A stretch of DNA of 64,000 nucleotides, from contig NZ_JOEI01000020.1 of assembly GCF_000718095.1 (NCBI RefSeq), forward strand, positions 39,507 to 103,506, read 5' to 3'. Below the pieces are notes generated by a model that was not told where the DNA came from, searched no databases, and saw only the letters and a program-made list of their open reading frames with translations. Positions 45,791-54,800 of the stretch are shown piece by piece. How positions within the stretch are numbered: the stretch's first letter is position 1; each line of letters starts with the position of its first letter. A program made the translations under genes and the position numbers. Source of the stretch: Streptomyces scopuliridis RB72 (GTDB lineage Bacteria > Actinomycetota > Actinomycetes > Streptomycetales > Streptomycetaceae).

Positions 45791-45899
45791 GCGGGTCCTG
45801 GCGGCCGCCGGTCACTGACAAGCTCACACCGCAGGTGACAAACCGCTCGCTGCCGTGTGGATCGGAAACGCCATGTAACACCTCGCGGCGCGCCCGGGC

Positions 45900-46619
45900 C
45901 TACCGGGGAGTGGTGAAGCGGGCCTGCCACAGGTCACGGAGCAACGCGATCTCGGCCATGTGGTGGATGAATTCGAGATTGGCCCCCGACAGCACGGTGA
46001 TGAATGGGTCATCGGGGTCGGAGCCGTACGGGTACTGCGAGAAGCCGACCGTATCGAGCTGTTCGTCGGTGACGGCGGCGACGCTGTCGCGCCAGCGGTC
46101 GATCAGCGCCCAGAACCGCTTGAGTGCCAAGGCGGCGGAGGGGGCGAAGTCGACCAGCAGCTTCGGCTCCTGCCGCCGTTCACCGAAGGTCCACTCCCAT
46201 TGGCCCGCGAAGCAGGAGTGCAGGTGCCCCAGCCGCCACGCGATGGTGGTGACCGGCACTTCATCGGGCTCAGGCGCACCGGTGTGGGCGAGGACCTGCT
46301 CGACCCGCTCGACGCTCACGCTCCAGTCATCGGCGATCTTGGCGACCGTCATGCCGCCTGCGGCCTGCCGGGCAACCTCGGCGTACTCGCTTGCCGGGAT
46401 GTCCGGGGCGCCCTTGTCGAGCACCCACTCGCCCGGCCCGTACGCCCTGGGCGTCGCGGCCTCGCCCCGGCGCCGGATCGACCAGCAACCGGGCACCGGC
46501 TCCCACAGGTACTCCTCGTCGCCGAGCCCCGTCAGTCGCACCTGGGCCATCTCCCTGGCGTGGTCGAACTGATCGAGCAGCAAGCCCAAACGGTCGGTCC
46601 GCGCGCCCTCAGTCTCCAT
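45900..46619 (-). CDS. DinB-superfamily protein
   Basis: A 239-residue four-helix DinB-like protein. Metal-binding His positions are suggested by TTIAWRLGHLHSCFAGQWEW and the C-terminal LEFIHHMAEIALLRDLW. Members in actinobacteria include mycothiol-dependent transferases and proteins of unknown role. A middle insert (about residues 60-110, SEYAEVARQAAGGMTVAKIA with SVERVEQVLAH) is longer than in most relatives. The gene is monocistronic, its minus-strand ribosome site is GGGAGCC, and the IS5 remnant lies downstream. Confidence 0.82.
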   Translation of the reverse strand: METEGARTDRLGLLLDQFDHAREMAQVRLTGLGDEEYLWEPVPGCWSIRRRGEAATPRAYGPGEWVLDKGAPDIPASEYAEVARQAAGGMTVAKIADDWSVSVERVEQVLAHTGAPEPDEVPVTTIAWRLGHLHSCFAGQWEWTFGERRQEPKLLVDFAPSAALALKRFWALIDRWRDSVAAVTDEQLDTVGFSQYPYGSDPDDPFITVLSGANLEFIHHMAEIALLRDLWQARFTTPR

Positions 46620-47208
46620 GCCTGGCTCCCTTCGCCGTCGCGTCTCGTACTCACCGCGTTCAGACGGAAGTTAACGGCTCACCTCACGGGGCGCGACCGA
46701 TTTCCTCGCCCACGAAGCGGTGCGCCCGCGCGGCGTCGTAGTTCGGAACGCGCCTCTTTCAACCCGGCGGTCATTTCGATGTTCTGGTGGAGTTCGTCGA
46801 TGTCGGTTGGAGCTCCCGCCCCGACTGCCTTTCAAGCGCCGTACCGCGTCCCAGAGGCCATGTCAGTGCCGATGGTTCGGGGGTGTTGGTCCGTCGCCGT
46901 CACCCAGTCCTTGCTGTCACCTCACCGATACTGGCCGTGACCCTGATGTCATGCCCTTGTTGAAGTCGTAGCGGTCCATGGCGTGGACCGTGTCATGTTC
47001 CGCGCCTGAGTTCGTGTTCCTGTCCCTCTCTGTTTGAGTGGGACGATCAGGAACAGCCGCGGATATGGGCGGCCCTGCCTGAGGCGGGGCCACTGCGGCG
47101 GGGTAGGACGCGTTCTTGAGTGTCGGACTGTTGCCGGACAGCTCATTGTCGTTACGACTTGACGTCGCAGCCGGCCTTATGGGTGCCCACTGAGTACAGG
47201 TTGCACTC
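46620..47208. other. Intergenic stretch, no gene identified
   Basis: About 590 bases with no supported gene. A minus-strand frame near 46917-47158 ends with a somewhat protein-like TVHAMDRYDFNKGMTSG, but it has no start region or family and could be a leftover. No hairpin or repeat stood out. Confidence 0.35.
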
Positions 47209-47709
47209 ATGGAGAGACAACTGCGGGCCCCGACCGGTCACGGCGGGGGATGCCTGTTCAACGGGTGCATGGTTGCTTGTGTTCTGTTCGTCTTGACCTT
47301 CGCAGGTATGTGGATCTGGATGACAACGCAGCCGGAACGCGATGAAGCCAAAGCGCGTGCAGATCTGCGCGAGACTGTCGACGCGCGCCGGAACGGCCTG
47401 GTCGAGGCTGCGTCCGACGGCGTCCTGCAGGGCGAAGAAATCACCGAGCTGTTCCCTCCAGAGAAACCGGCCAGGGGACTGGTCGATGTGAAACGACGAG
47501 GCGAGGCCACTACCGTCACCGCAGGCTTGCTCGGGCATGGCCTCCCAAGAGCGTTCATATTGGTCCTTGAGGCAACCGTGGCAGGCTGTTACGCCTTCGA
47601 CGTGACTCCTTCTGTAAACGGGAATGTACGAGTATCCGCACGCGAACTGCCTGACGAAACATGCGAGGTCAGCTCAGTGAGAGGCAATCCGAATGCGGTG
47701 GCGCAGTGA
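47209..47709 (+). CDS. Hypothetical single-pass membrane protein
   Basis: A 166-residue protein of unknown family. A short Gly-rich cytoplasmic start is followed by one helix (about 18-37, CMVACVLFVLTFAGMWIWM) and an extracellular region with a helical stalk (RDEAKARADLRETVDARRNG) and a beta-rich end containing two Cys (GCYAFDV, DETCEVSS) likely to form a disulphide. The ATG at 47209 is the first of the frame. It stands alone. Its composition is less GC-biased than its neighbours. Confidence 0.65.
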   Translation: MERQLRAPTGHGGGCLFNGCMVACVLFVLTFAGMWIWMTTQPERDEAKARADLRETVDARRNGLVEAASDGVLQGEEITELFPPEKPARGLVDVKRRGEATTVTAGLLGHGLPRAFILVLEATVAGCYAFDVTPSVNGNVRVSARELPDETCEVSSVRGNPNAVAQ

Positions 47710-47799
47710 GTGCGCCGTGGCTTGGCGCGCCCTTGTTGTGGTGCGCGGGGATATGCCTGACCGGTGATGAAGTGGGCGAAACCCTCGAACTGCTGTGGG

Positions 47800-48023
47800 C
47801 AGCTCCGCGGTCAAGGCGTGGAACGCCCGCCGGGCGTCGGTGGATTGTTCGTCACCCATCCCAAGCCCGGCCCGGCGAGGTCCTCGCGCCGCGCGACGTA
47901 TGCCCGGACACCGGACTGGCTCAGCTCTCGTACGGGCAGGCCCGTGCCCTGCTCGACGAGCACACGGCCGTCGCAGGGCGCCGAGGCGATCACTCTGGGG
48001 CGCGGAGCGAGATGAGGACCTGA
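47800..48023 (+). pseudogene. Possible tyrosine-recombinase fragment
   Basis: A plus-strand frame reads VCPDTGLAQLSYGQARALLD followed by EHTAVAG, which resembles the segment just before the catalytic His-x-x-Arg box in actinobacterial integrases (VCPDTGRARLSY-like). The box itself and the Tyr are absent. The assignment rests on a short stretch only. Confidence 0.35.
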
Positions 48024-48117
48024 GCCTGCGCGGAGGTGGCGGCCGGGCCGTTGACACGGGTCCGCGCACCGCGGAGGGCCGCACGATGTCGACGCTCGCT
48101 GCTCGCAGAGCCCCGCT

Positions 48118-48768
48118 TCACCCCCGCGGGGTCAGCTGGCGCAGTCCATTCTCCAGCAGCGAGAACGCGTGCTCGGCGTCCTTCACGGCACCCGCGTAGC
48201 GCTCGCCGGCGGGTTCCCCGTACGCCAGGCGTTCGGCGTTGTCCTGTGCCAGTGCCCACTGCACCGCGACGATCTGGACGGCAGCCAGCCGCGCGGTGAG
48301 TTCGGGAATATCTGCTGTTTCCTGCAATGCCTGGGTAAGTGCCTGTTCGGCGCCGGTCTTGAACCGATCCATCCGGGCCACTAGCGAGGGCGCGTCGAGG
48401 ATCATCTGGTGGACCCTGCGCACCTGGGGATGGTCGTTGAGCCCGGTGATCGGGTCCCGCTCGCGCAGCCCCTTGAGGAAGTGCTCGCGCACCGCGGCCA
48501 GCGGGGCGGTGCGGGGCGGACGGGCCCGCACGACGCGTGCGATTTCGGTCTCGTGGTCGGCGAGGCGATGCACCACGAGGTCTTCCTTCGTCGGGAAGTA
48601 GGCGAAGAGCGTGCGTTTGGATACCTCGGCCGCCTCGGCCACCTGAGCCACCGAGACCTGGTTGAAGCCGTGTTCGAGGAACAGCGTGATCGCCGCCTCG
48701 GAGATCGCCGTACGGGTCCGCTGCTTCTTACGTTCCCGTAGCCCTGGCTTGCCGTCCACGACACCCAC
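48118..48768 (-). CDS. TetR-family regulator divergent from a monooxygenase
   Basis: A 216-residue repressor with a full helix-turn-helix (AAITLFLEHGFNQVSVAQVA, EAAEVSKRTLFAYFPTKEDL) and an all-helical effector domain. It is divergent, 73 bases apart, from the FAD monooxygenase gene, and an inverted repeat at 48769-48785 touches its start, so it probably represses both. AcrR-like regulators of this arrangement respond to the substrate of the adjacent monooxygenase. The start codon is the first ATG that gives a normal family length. Confidence 0.92.
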   Translation of the reverse strand: MGVVDGKPGLRERKKQRTRTAISEAAITLFLEHGFNQVSVAQVAEAAEVSKRTLFAYFPTKEDLVVHRLADHETEIARVVRARPPRTAPLAAVREHFLKGLRERDPITGLNDHPQVRRVHQMILDAPSLVARMDRFKTGAEQALTQALQETADIPELTARLAAVQIVAVQWALAQDNAERLAYGEPAGERYAGAVKDAEHAFSLLENGLRQLTPRG

Positions 48769-48785
48769 GGTAGCAAAGAGTTACC
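48769..48785. promoter_or_regulatory. Candidate TetR operator
   Basis: GGTAGCAAAGAGTTACC has 6-bp arms (one mismatch) and a 5-base spacer and sits directly before the TetR start, within the 73-base divergent promoter region. Confidence 0.45.
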
Positions 48786-48841
48786 CTGAGGGGATTTCTG
48801 CACCGGGTATACTTTTACTCCAAGGTGAGAGATGGGACGGA

Positions 48842-50344
48842 GTGAAGGTGTTGTCGGAGATCGAGACTGAGGTCGTCATCGTGGGCGCCGGCCCGGCCGG
48901 GCTGATGCTGGCGTGCGAACTGGCCCTGGCCGGGGTCGAGACCCTGGTGCTGGAGAAGCTGCCGCGGCGCATCGAGCAGGTGAAGGGAGGCGCGATCCAG
49001 GCCCGTACCGCCGAACTGCTGGAGATGCGCGGGCTGCTGGAGCCGTTGCTGCAGCGGGCCGCGCAGAGTGATCCGGTAGGCGGGCACTTCGCGGCCCTGC
49101 CGGTGCCCTTGGACTGCACCCCCTGGCAGACCAGGCATCCTTTTCCGATCGCGATTCCCCAGTGGGAGATCGAGGAGGCACTGGAAGAGCGGGCGATCGC
49201 CGGCAGCGCGCGGGTTCTGCGCGGGAGCGCGGTCTCAGGGGTCGAGTCGGACAACAACGGCGTGACCGTGACAGCGGACGGTATGCGGGTGTGGGCGCGC
49301 TATCTGGTGGCGTGCGACGGCGGACACAGTACGGTCCGCAAACTGCTCGGGCTGCCGTTTCCCGGCAGGCCCGGGACCCATCAGGCGGTGCTGGCCGACA
49401 TCCGTCTGTCCGCCGTTTCGTCGCTGGTGCCGCAGCAGATGGGGCACATGAGCACCCTGACCCGTCAGGGTGGCGGCTACTGGGCCATGCTGGCCCCTCT
49501 CGGCGGTGACCGGTACCGGCTCACCTTCGGGCGCGCGGGCCAGGAGGACATCGCCCGCGACGCCCCCGTCACCCACGAGGAGATCACCGCCGCGCTGCAG
49601 GCGGTGTACGGCGAAGAGACCGCCCTGGGCGTGGTGGACAACTCGTCGCGGTTCAGCGACGCCACGCGACAACTGAAGCACTACCGCGCGGGCCGCGTCT
49701 TGTTCGCCGGGGACGCCGCGCACATCCATCCGCCGCTGGGCGGCCAGGGCCTGAACCTCGCCATCCAGGACGCGTTCAACCTCGGCTGGAAACTGGCCGC
49801 GGCCGTCCAGGGCCGGGCGCCGAGCGGCCTCCTGGACAGCTATCACACCGAACGGCATCCGGTCGGAGCTCAGGTGCTGCACCACACATCGGCACAGCGG
49901 GTCCTGGCCGATCCGCACCCGAGCGAGGACGTGGCCGCCCTGCGTGACATCTTCATCGACCTGCTGCGACTGCCCGACGCCAACCGTCACCTCGCGGGAC
50001 TGATGTCCGGCCTGTCGCTACGCTACGAGTTGTCCGGCGAGCATCCGCTCACCGGACAACGGATGCCGGACGTCGACCTGGTCACCCAAGCCGGCCCCAC
50101 CCGGCTGTCGGCGCTGTTCGGTTCGGGGCACGCCGTCCTGCTCGATCTGGCCGGAGTCGTCCCGGCCGACCTCCGACTCCCGGCACGAGTCGACCTCGTC
50201 CGTGCCACATGCAGCGACGATATGGGTGCTGCCGCCCTGCTCATCCGTCCTGACGGCTACCTCTGCTGGGCTGCGGACAACTCCGCCGCCTGTGGCGAAA
50301 CCCTGCTCTCCACAATCGCCGGCGAGTTGACGGAGGCGCTATGA
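48842..50344 (+). CDS. FAD-dependent aromatic monooxygenase
   Basis: A 500-residue flavoprotein hydroxylase of the PHBH/UbiH type (group A), using NAD(P)H and oxygen. It shows the FAD dinucleotide motif VVIVGAGPAGLMLACELALA, the DG motif VACDGGHSTVRKLLGLPFPG and the GD motif RVLFAGDAAHIHPPLGGQGL, followed by NLAIQDAFNLGWKLAA. A C-terminal thioredoxin-like domain of reduced size ends the protein. Relatives hydroxylate polyketides, phenols or rifamycins. The GTG at 48842 follows GGGACGGAG; the longer frame overlaps the divergent TetR gene and is rejected. The substrate is unknown; the TetR neighbour suggests an inducible detoxification or catabolic step. Confidence 0.92.
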   Translation: MKVLSEIETEVVIVGAGPAGLMLACELALAGVETLVLEKLPRRIEQVKGGAIQARTAELLEMRGLLEPLLQRAAQSDPVGGHFAALPVPLDCTPWQTRHPFPIAIPQWEIEEALEERAIAGSARVLRGSAVSGVESDNNGVTVTADGMRVWARYLVACDGGHSTVRKLLGLPFPGRPGTHQAVLADIRLSAVSSLVPQQMGHMSTLTRQGGGYWAMLAPLGGDRYRLTFGRAGQEDIARDAPVTHEEITAALQAVYGEETALGVVDNSSRFSDATRQLKHYRAGRVLFAGDAAHIHPPLGGQGLNLAIQDAFNLGWKLAAAVQGRAPSGLLDSYHTERHPVGAQVLHHTSAQRVLADPHPSEDVAALRDIFIDLLRLPDANRHLAGLMSGLSLRYELSGEHPLTGQRMPDVDLVTQAGPTRLSALFGSGHAVLLDLAGVVPADLRLPARVDLVRATCSDDMGAAALLIRPDGYLCWAADNSAACGETLLSTIAGELTEAL

Positions 50345-50504
50345 GCACCCTGTGCACCATGGCCTCACCGCACTCACGCGAGCGGTGGCCGATCCGCACG
50401 TCCTGGCCCGGTCGTGTGCCGTAGGGGCGGTGGCGACCCGAATCCACGACGACACAGAGCTGGCCGCTCGGGTCATCTGCGGGCTTCAGCGGCCCCAACT
50501 CACG

Positions 50505-50625
50505 CCCATCAGATCAACGGCCGCAGGCGCCGCTCGGTCGTGGACACCAAGAGCCTGCCGCTGTTCGTCCTGGTGACCCCGGCCGGCATGACCGCGTTCC
50601 CGGCCCTTCCGCTCTCCCACGGCTG
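50505..50625 (+). mobile_element. IS5-family transposase remnant 2
   Basis: A plus-strand frame reads HQINGRRRRSVVDTKSLPLF and VLVTPAGMTA, the classical start of the IS5-family catalytic domain (the Asp of VVDT is the first DDE residue). Nothing else is preserved in the 286-base gap between the monooxygenase and SDR genes. Confidence 0.7.
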
Positions 50626-50630
50626 GAGGG

Positions 50631-51608
50631 TCACGCCTCCAGCATCGCCAGGGAGACCTCCCACAGTCGGTCCGCGTCCCGCTCGTCCAGTGCATGCGCG
50701 GCGACCCCGGACGGCTCGGGACCGGACTCAGTGTCCGGGGTGCACGGCTCGGCTTGGTTGCCGTTCTCGAAGTAGCGTCCCGTGACACCCTCCATAAGCG
50801 GGGATCCGGCCACCAGCACCGAGGTGGCCGCGCCCTGCTCCGGGGTCCGCCACGGGTAGCTGTCGAAGATGGCCCGGACTTCCGGCGTCATGGCCTCGCC
50901 CTGCTGGTGGCGCTGCAAAGAGGTGCGGATCCCGCCGGGCATCAACGCGTTGGCGGTGATGCCGTCGGCCGCCCACCGCCTGCCCGCCTCGACGGCGAAG
51001 AGAACGTTGGCGGTCTTGGATTGTCCGTACGCCAGCCAGGGGTCGTAGGGGCGTCGGTGGAAGTGGATGTCGTCGAAGACGATGCCCGAGCGCCGGTGCG
51101 CGTTGGAGGAGACCGAGACGATCCTCGCCCCGTCGGCCAGGGCCAGCGCCCGGTGCAGGCCCTGAGCGAGCCGGAAATGCCCAAGGTGGTTGGTCGCGAA
51201 CTGCAGCTCGAAGCCCTCCCGGGTGCGGTGCGGCTCCGGCAAGGCCATGATCCCGGCATTGTTGACCAGGATGTGCAGAGGGCCCGACCATGCCTGGGCG
51301 AACGCGGACACCGAGGCCGAGTCGGACAGCTCCAGCGGGGCGACGTGGACGCGGGGACTGACCGCGGTGGCCGCGATGTCGTCCGCGGCCCTCTTCCCGG
51401 CGGCGAGATCGCGTACCGCGAGGGTGACCTCTGCCCCGGCGCGGGCCAGGGAACGGGCGGTCTCGATGCCGATCCCGGAGGCGCCGCCGGTGACGACGGC
51501 ACGCTTTCCGGTGAGGTCGACCCCGTGGAGGACCTCGTCCGCGGTCGACTCGCGGGTGAAGGGGGTGATGATGCGGGAGTGGATGTCGCTGGTCATGTTG
51601 CTGGTCAT
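50631..51608 (-). CDS. SDR-family oxidoreductase, WWOX/retinol-dehydrogenase-like
   Basis: A 325-residue classical SDR. It shows the cofactor motif VVTGGASGIGIETARSLA, an Arg in LAVRDLAAGKRA favouring NADP, ILVNNAGIMALP, catalytic Ser in IVSVSSNAHR and AYGQSKTAN for the catalytic Tyr/Lys. The ATG at 51608 is preferred over the frame start at 51656 because it gives the usual family N-terminus. It is divergent from a truncated XRE regulator gene, an arrangement typical of SDR/MmyB-like pairs in streptomycetes, where the regulator controls the SDR. That control is presumably lost here. Confidence 0.9.
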   Translation of the reverse strand: MTSNMTSDIHSRIITPFTRESTADEVLHGVDLTGKRAVVTGGASGIGIETARSLARAGAEVTLAVRDLAAGKRAADDIAATAVSPRVHVAPLELSDSASVSAFAQAWSGPLHILVNNAGIMALPEPHRTREGFELQFATNHLGHFRLAQGLHRALALADGARIVSVSSNAHRRSGIVFDDIHFHRRPYDPWLAYGQSKTANVLFAVEAGRRWAADGITANALMPGGIRTSLQRHQQGEAMTPEVRAIFDSYPWRTPEQGAATSVLVAGSPLMEGVTGRYFENGNQAEPCTPDTESGPEPSGVAAHALDERDADRLWEVSLAMLEA

Positions 51609-51709
51609 GCCCCCAGCCTTCGCCGGACCGGGCGGGCCGGCCAGGGCCCTGGCCACAGGGGTGACAGCAGGGCCAGGATCGCCCGCACCTGGCGGCCTAC
51701 GCTGGAACG

Positions 51710-52398
51710 ATGAGCGAGCACACCGATCTGGGCGCCTACCTGCGCGCCCGCCGCGACCTCACCCGGCCCGCCGACGTAGGCCTGGCCCTCACCGGCAGGC
51801 GACGCGTGCCGGGCCTGCGCCGGGACGAGGTCGCGCAGCTCGCCGGGATCTCCAGCGAGTACTACGTGCGCCTGGAACAGGGCCGCGACCAGCACCCTTC
51901 CGCTCAGGTCCTGGACGCCCTGGCCCGCGTCCTGCGCCTGGAACCCGCGGCGACCGCAATGCCCCTGGTGAGAACGCCCTGCGCGCCGCGTTCCTCGACC
52001 CCGAGGTGCGTGCCCTGTACGACCACGACTGGGACCGTATTGCCTCCGGCCTTGTCGCGGGCCTCCGTGCGCTGGCCGGCCCCGAGAGCCGCGACCGGCA
52101 CCTGGCCGAACTCGTTGGCGAGCTGAGCGTGCGGAGCGAGGAATTCCGACGACTGTGGGCCCGCCATGAGGTCGCACCACGGATGAGCGGCTCGTCCTAT
52201 CTGCACCATCCGCAGGTCGGGGGGATGGAGCTCTCCTACGAGAAGCTCGCCGTCACCGGCACGGACGGACAGGTCCTTGTCCTTTTCCACGCCGCACCCG
52301 GCAGTGAAGCGGCAGAGTCGTTGGCGCTCTTGGCGCAGATCGCCGCAGAGGCGGCGAGCAGCGAGGCGGCGACGGCCGAGTACGGTGCGGCCACCTGA
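51710..52398 (+). pseudogene. XRE regulator (MmyB-like) with internal deletion and frameshift
   Basis: The first 80 codons encode an intact XRE helix-turn-helix (LGAYLRARRDLTRPADVGLA, VPGLRRDEVAQLAGISSEYY, VRLEQGRDQHPSAQVL). At about 51955 the family sequence jumps to a different frame (ENALRAAFLDPEVRALYDHD, WDRIASGLVAGLRALAGPE, QVGGMELSYEKLAVTGTDGQ), skipping the first part of the MmyB-like ligand domain. The uninterrupted first frame runs on to 52126 with meaningless residues. A deletion of roughly 60-90 codons with loss of frame is inferred. The DNA-binding part could still be made. Confidence 0.82.
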
Positions 52399-52607
52399 GC
52401 TGACGGGCGACGGCCGGAACCGCACCTCACGGCCGTCCGCCACGCGAGCCGGGCCCGCATCCTGTCGACCGGCCAGGGACCCCTCAGAGGCGCAGCGTTC
52501 CGTCCAGGACCGTGACGGCGGTGCCGCTCAGAGCAGGTCGCCGGCCACGACCTCGCGGTCGTGCCGACGGCGTGCGCGACGGACTCACCCGGTTCGGCAA
52601 CCGCAGC

Positions 52608-53099
52608 TCAGCGCCCGGTGGTGCCGTCGATGAGTTCGCGGAGGATGTCCGCGTGACCTGCGTGGCGACCGGTCTCCTCGATCATGTGGGTGAGTGCCCA
52701 GCGAACGCTCGGCGACGGGCCTGAACGCCCCGGCCGGGGGAGTGGTGCGCCGAGATCGGTGCATGCGTCGAGAACCGTGTTCGCGCTGTCGACGGTTGCC
52801 CGGTAGCGAGCGACGACATCGGCGACGCTGTCCCGAGGGGCAGGCTGGAATGTCGCTTGCCAGTCAGTGACCTTTTCGCCAAGAAACGTCACGTTCTCGA
52901 CGGCGATCAGATGGTTGAGCAGGCCAAGCAGGCTCGTACCCGAGGGCACTGCTGGTGTCCGGACCTGAGGTTCCGCGGCTCCGTCGACTTTCGAGGCGAT
53001 CGAGGCACGCAGGTAGTCAAGGAATCCGCGCAGGACGTCAGCTTCACTGTTTGCGGTGCGGGGCGGAGGGGTGTCATTGCGGCGGGAGGCGGTGGGCAC
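52608..53099 (-). CDS. DinB family (DUF664) protein, mycothiol-transferase-like
   Basis: A 163-residue helical-bundle protein. TSLLGLLNHLIAVENVTFLG supplies the first metal-type His and the C-terminal WALTHMIEETGRHAGHADIL the others, giving the three-His pattern of DinB/DUF664. Such proteins in actinobacteria are linked to mycothiol-dependent reactions. The GTG at 53099 is chosen for its clear AAGGAG ribosome site; the frame upstream overlaps the methyltransferase region and is not conserved. It is the second gene of a probable two-gene minus-strand operon, 35 bases after the methyltransferase stop. Confidence 0.88.
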   Translation of the reverse strand: MPTASRRNDTPPPRTANSEADVLRGFLDYLRASIASKVDGAAEPQVRTPAVPSGTSLLGLLNHLIAVENVTFLGEKVTDWQATFQPAPRDSVADVVARYRATVDSANTVLDACTDLGAPLPRPGRSGPSPSVRWALTHMIEETGRHAGHADILRELIDGTTGR

Positions 53100-53134
53100 G
53101 GCGTTCTCCTTGTGTGGTGCTTGTCGGGGCGGTA

Positions 53135-53761
53135 TCACGCGGTCCGGCGGATCAGCAGGACGTGGTCGACGACCTCGGCGGTGCTCCCGTCGGGGCCGAC
53201 CGCAATCCGGCGTGGCGTATCCGCGCGTTCGACCGTCCACCTGGCAGGGGAGAAGCGCATCAGTGCCGCGACCTCTTGAGGAGTCGGATACCGCACGTCC
53301 GGGTCCTGATTCCACGACCACGGCGCTGTCGATCCGTGATCGACAACCAGCAGTCGTCCGCCCGGACGCAGCAGGTGGGCGGCGGAGCGGAGGATGGCTG
53401 TCCTGTCTTGCGCGTAGGGGGTGTGGAAGTAGTGGGCGGTTACCAGATCGAACCGCAGTCCGGGCAGCGAGGCGCGCACGTCGTGCTGCATGGCGGTGAT
53501 CCGGTCGCTCAGGCCGCGTGAGCGGGCCTGCCGGGCGAGCCGCGTGGCCGCCACAGCCGAGACGTCGAGGGCTGTGACCCGCCAGCCCCGGCACGCGAGC
53601 CACAGCGCGTCGCTGCCGCCACCGCATCCGAGGTCCAGCGCGTCCCCTGGGGGTAGTGCGGTGGCGATCTCGACGAGGCGGTCGTTCGGCTGCGGGTCAG
53701 CGGACGCGGGCCGCTCCGCGTACACCTCGTCCCAGTACCTTGCTGCGTCGGAGTGCTCCAT
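53135..53761 (-). CDS. Class I SAM-dependent methyltransferase
   Basis: A 208-residue Rossmann-fold methyltransferase. Motif I is ALDLGCGGGSDALWLACRGW, the acidic residue after strand 2 is in VTALDVSAVAA, motif II/III is FDLVTAHYFHTP and LLRPGGRLLVVDHG. The closest pattern is that of TehB/thiopurine-type small-molecule methyltransferases. The ATG at 53761 has AAGGAA upstream. It is divergent from a truncated XRE regulator gene, which probably once controlled it, and is followed by the DinB gene. Confidence 0.9.
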   Translation of the reverse strand: MEHSDAARYWDEVYAERPASADPQPNDRLVEIATALPPGDALDLGCGGGSDALWLACRGWRVTALDVSAVAATRLARQARSRGLSDRITAMQHDVRASLPGLRFDLVTAHYFHTPYAQDRTAILRSAAHLLRPGGRLLVVDHGSTAPWSWNQDPDVRYPTPQEVAALMRFSPARWTVERADTPRRIAVGPDGSTAEVVDHVLLIRRTA

Positions 53762-53852
53762 TGGGTTCCTTCCCCTCGGTTTCCGTGGGGCCAGTCTCAG
53801 CCGAGGTGTCACTAAGTGGCGTCGATCCTTGCTGTTTCGGCAAGCTGGTCTC

Positions 53853-53957
53853 ATGGACCCTGCAATGGAAGACGTGCTGGACGCGGTCGGACCGCGGCTG
53901 CGTGCGCTTCGGCACGCGCGCGGTATCACCCGCGGACGGGCGGAACACAAGCCCTGA
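53853..53957 (+). pseudogene. XRE regulator reduced to its first 34 codons
   Basis: MEDVLDAVGPRLRALRHARG followed by IT is the usual beginning of XRE-cupin type regulators, but the helix-turn-helix itself is gone and the frame ends at 53957. It stands divergent to the methyltransferase gene, in the normal position of that gene's regulator. Confidence 0.7.
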
Positions 53958-54158
53958 CCGCACGCCTCGGGCGAAGGCATAGCCCACAGGGACGGGACGG
54001 CCGGCCAGTACTCCAGTCGCAGTCCTCCATTACTTCGGCGGGCTGTGACGGACGAAAACCGCCACCGACCGGTGGTGCGCCGCGTCGGATCCGGCGCACT
54101 GACCCGGGCGTGGCCGCGGACGCGGTCTCAGGGAGCCGACGGGCCCGCCGCACGCGGA

Positions 54159-54186
54159 AGGCCCGGGCCGTGACCGGTCCGGGCCT
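54159..54186 (-). terminator. Hairpin terminator after the SUKH gene
   Basis: AGGCCCGG (54159-54166) pairs perfectly with CCGGGCCT (54179-54186) around a 12-base loop, 30 bases beyond the stop of the minus-strand SUKH gene. It probably ends the toxin-immunity operon. The remaining 200 bases to the left hold no gene. Confidence 0.65.
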
Positions 54187-54215
54187 CCGTACGCGCCGTG
54201 CTCACCGAGGGGGCG

Positions 54216-54758
54216 TCAGCCCCGTGCCTGGAACGTCACCTCACTCACGCCCCAGAGGAACTCGCCGCCCAACGGGTTCTCCGGCCATTCGGCACGGAAG
54301 TTCCGGACGAGGAATTCCACCATCCCGCAGTCGTAGCGGCTCCACAGCGAGCCGTTGCGCTGGTAGACCACGACCGGCCAGTTGGCGGGATCGTCGTCCG
54401 ACGCGTCCCAGCACAACATGTCCGCGGTGGCGTCGACCCCCCAGGTGATCAGCACCGGAGAAGTGCCCTCCAACTCGGGTGTCTTCTCCTCCGTCTCCCA
54501 GTCGGCCTCGGCGTTCGCCGTCTCGATCACCATGCCGTCCCGCGGTGCCTGCTCCAGCGGCACCTTGGGCTCCGGCCTGCCGATCGACAGGTAGTTCTGC
54601 ACCGCGCCGGCGCCGTAGACCTCCATGAAACGCCGGTAGTCGGACGGGAACGGCTTGCCCCACGACGCGGTGAGGGCGGCCCAGTCGACCGTCGTGGCCC
54701 CGTCCGCCGGCGGCGGCATGAGCCGTCGCAGGGCGTCCAGGTCGGTCGGCTCACTCAT
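54216..54758 (-). CDS. SUKH (SMI1/KNR4) family immunity protein
   Basis: A 180-residue cytoplasmic protein. The SUKH fold is indicated by DWAALTASWGKPFPSDYRRF, MEVYGAG, and later WDASDDDPANWPVVVYQRNG plus the aromatic C-terminal segment ending GEFLWGVSEVTF. SUKH proteins neutralise the toxin domains of polymorphic toxins by direct binding. It starts 42 bases after the stop of the Rhs toxin gene on the same strand, exactly where the cognate immunity gene is expected. It should protect against the C-terminal nuclease of that toxin. A broken SUKH copy lies at 34731. Confidence 0.9.
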   Translation of the reverse strand: MSEPTDLDALRRLMPPPADGATTVDWAALTASWGKPFPSDYRRFMEVYGAGAVQNYLSIGRPEPKVPLEQAPRDGMVIETANAEADWETEEKTPELEGTSPVLITWGVDATADMLCWDASDDDPANWPVVVYQRNGSLWSRYDCGMVEFLVRNFRAEWPENPLGGEFLWGVSEVTFQARG

Positions 54759-54800
54759 CGGTACCTCGCTCTGTGTCCATTCGATCCTTGTCGGTCCGCG

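Noticed and set aside
46960..47210. A minus-strand frame between the DinB gene and the hypothetical membrane protein
   Set aside because: No family, no convincing start and weak coding character; kept only as a note in the intergenic entry.
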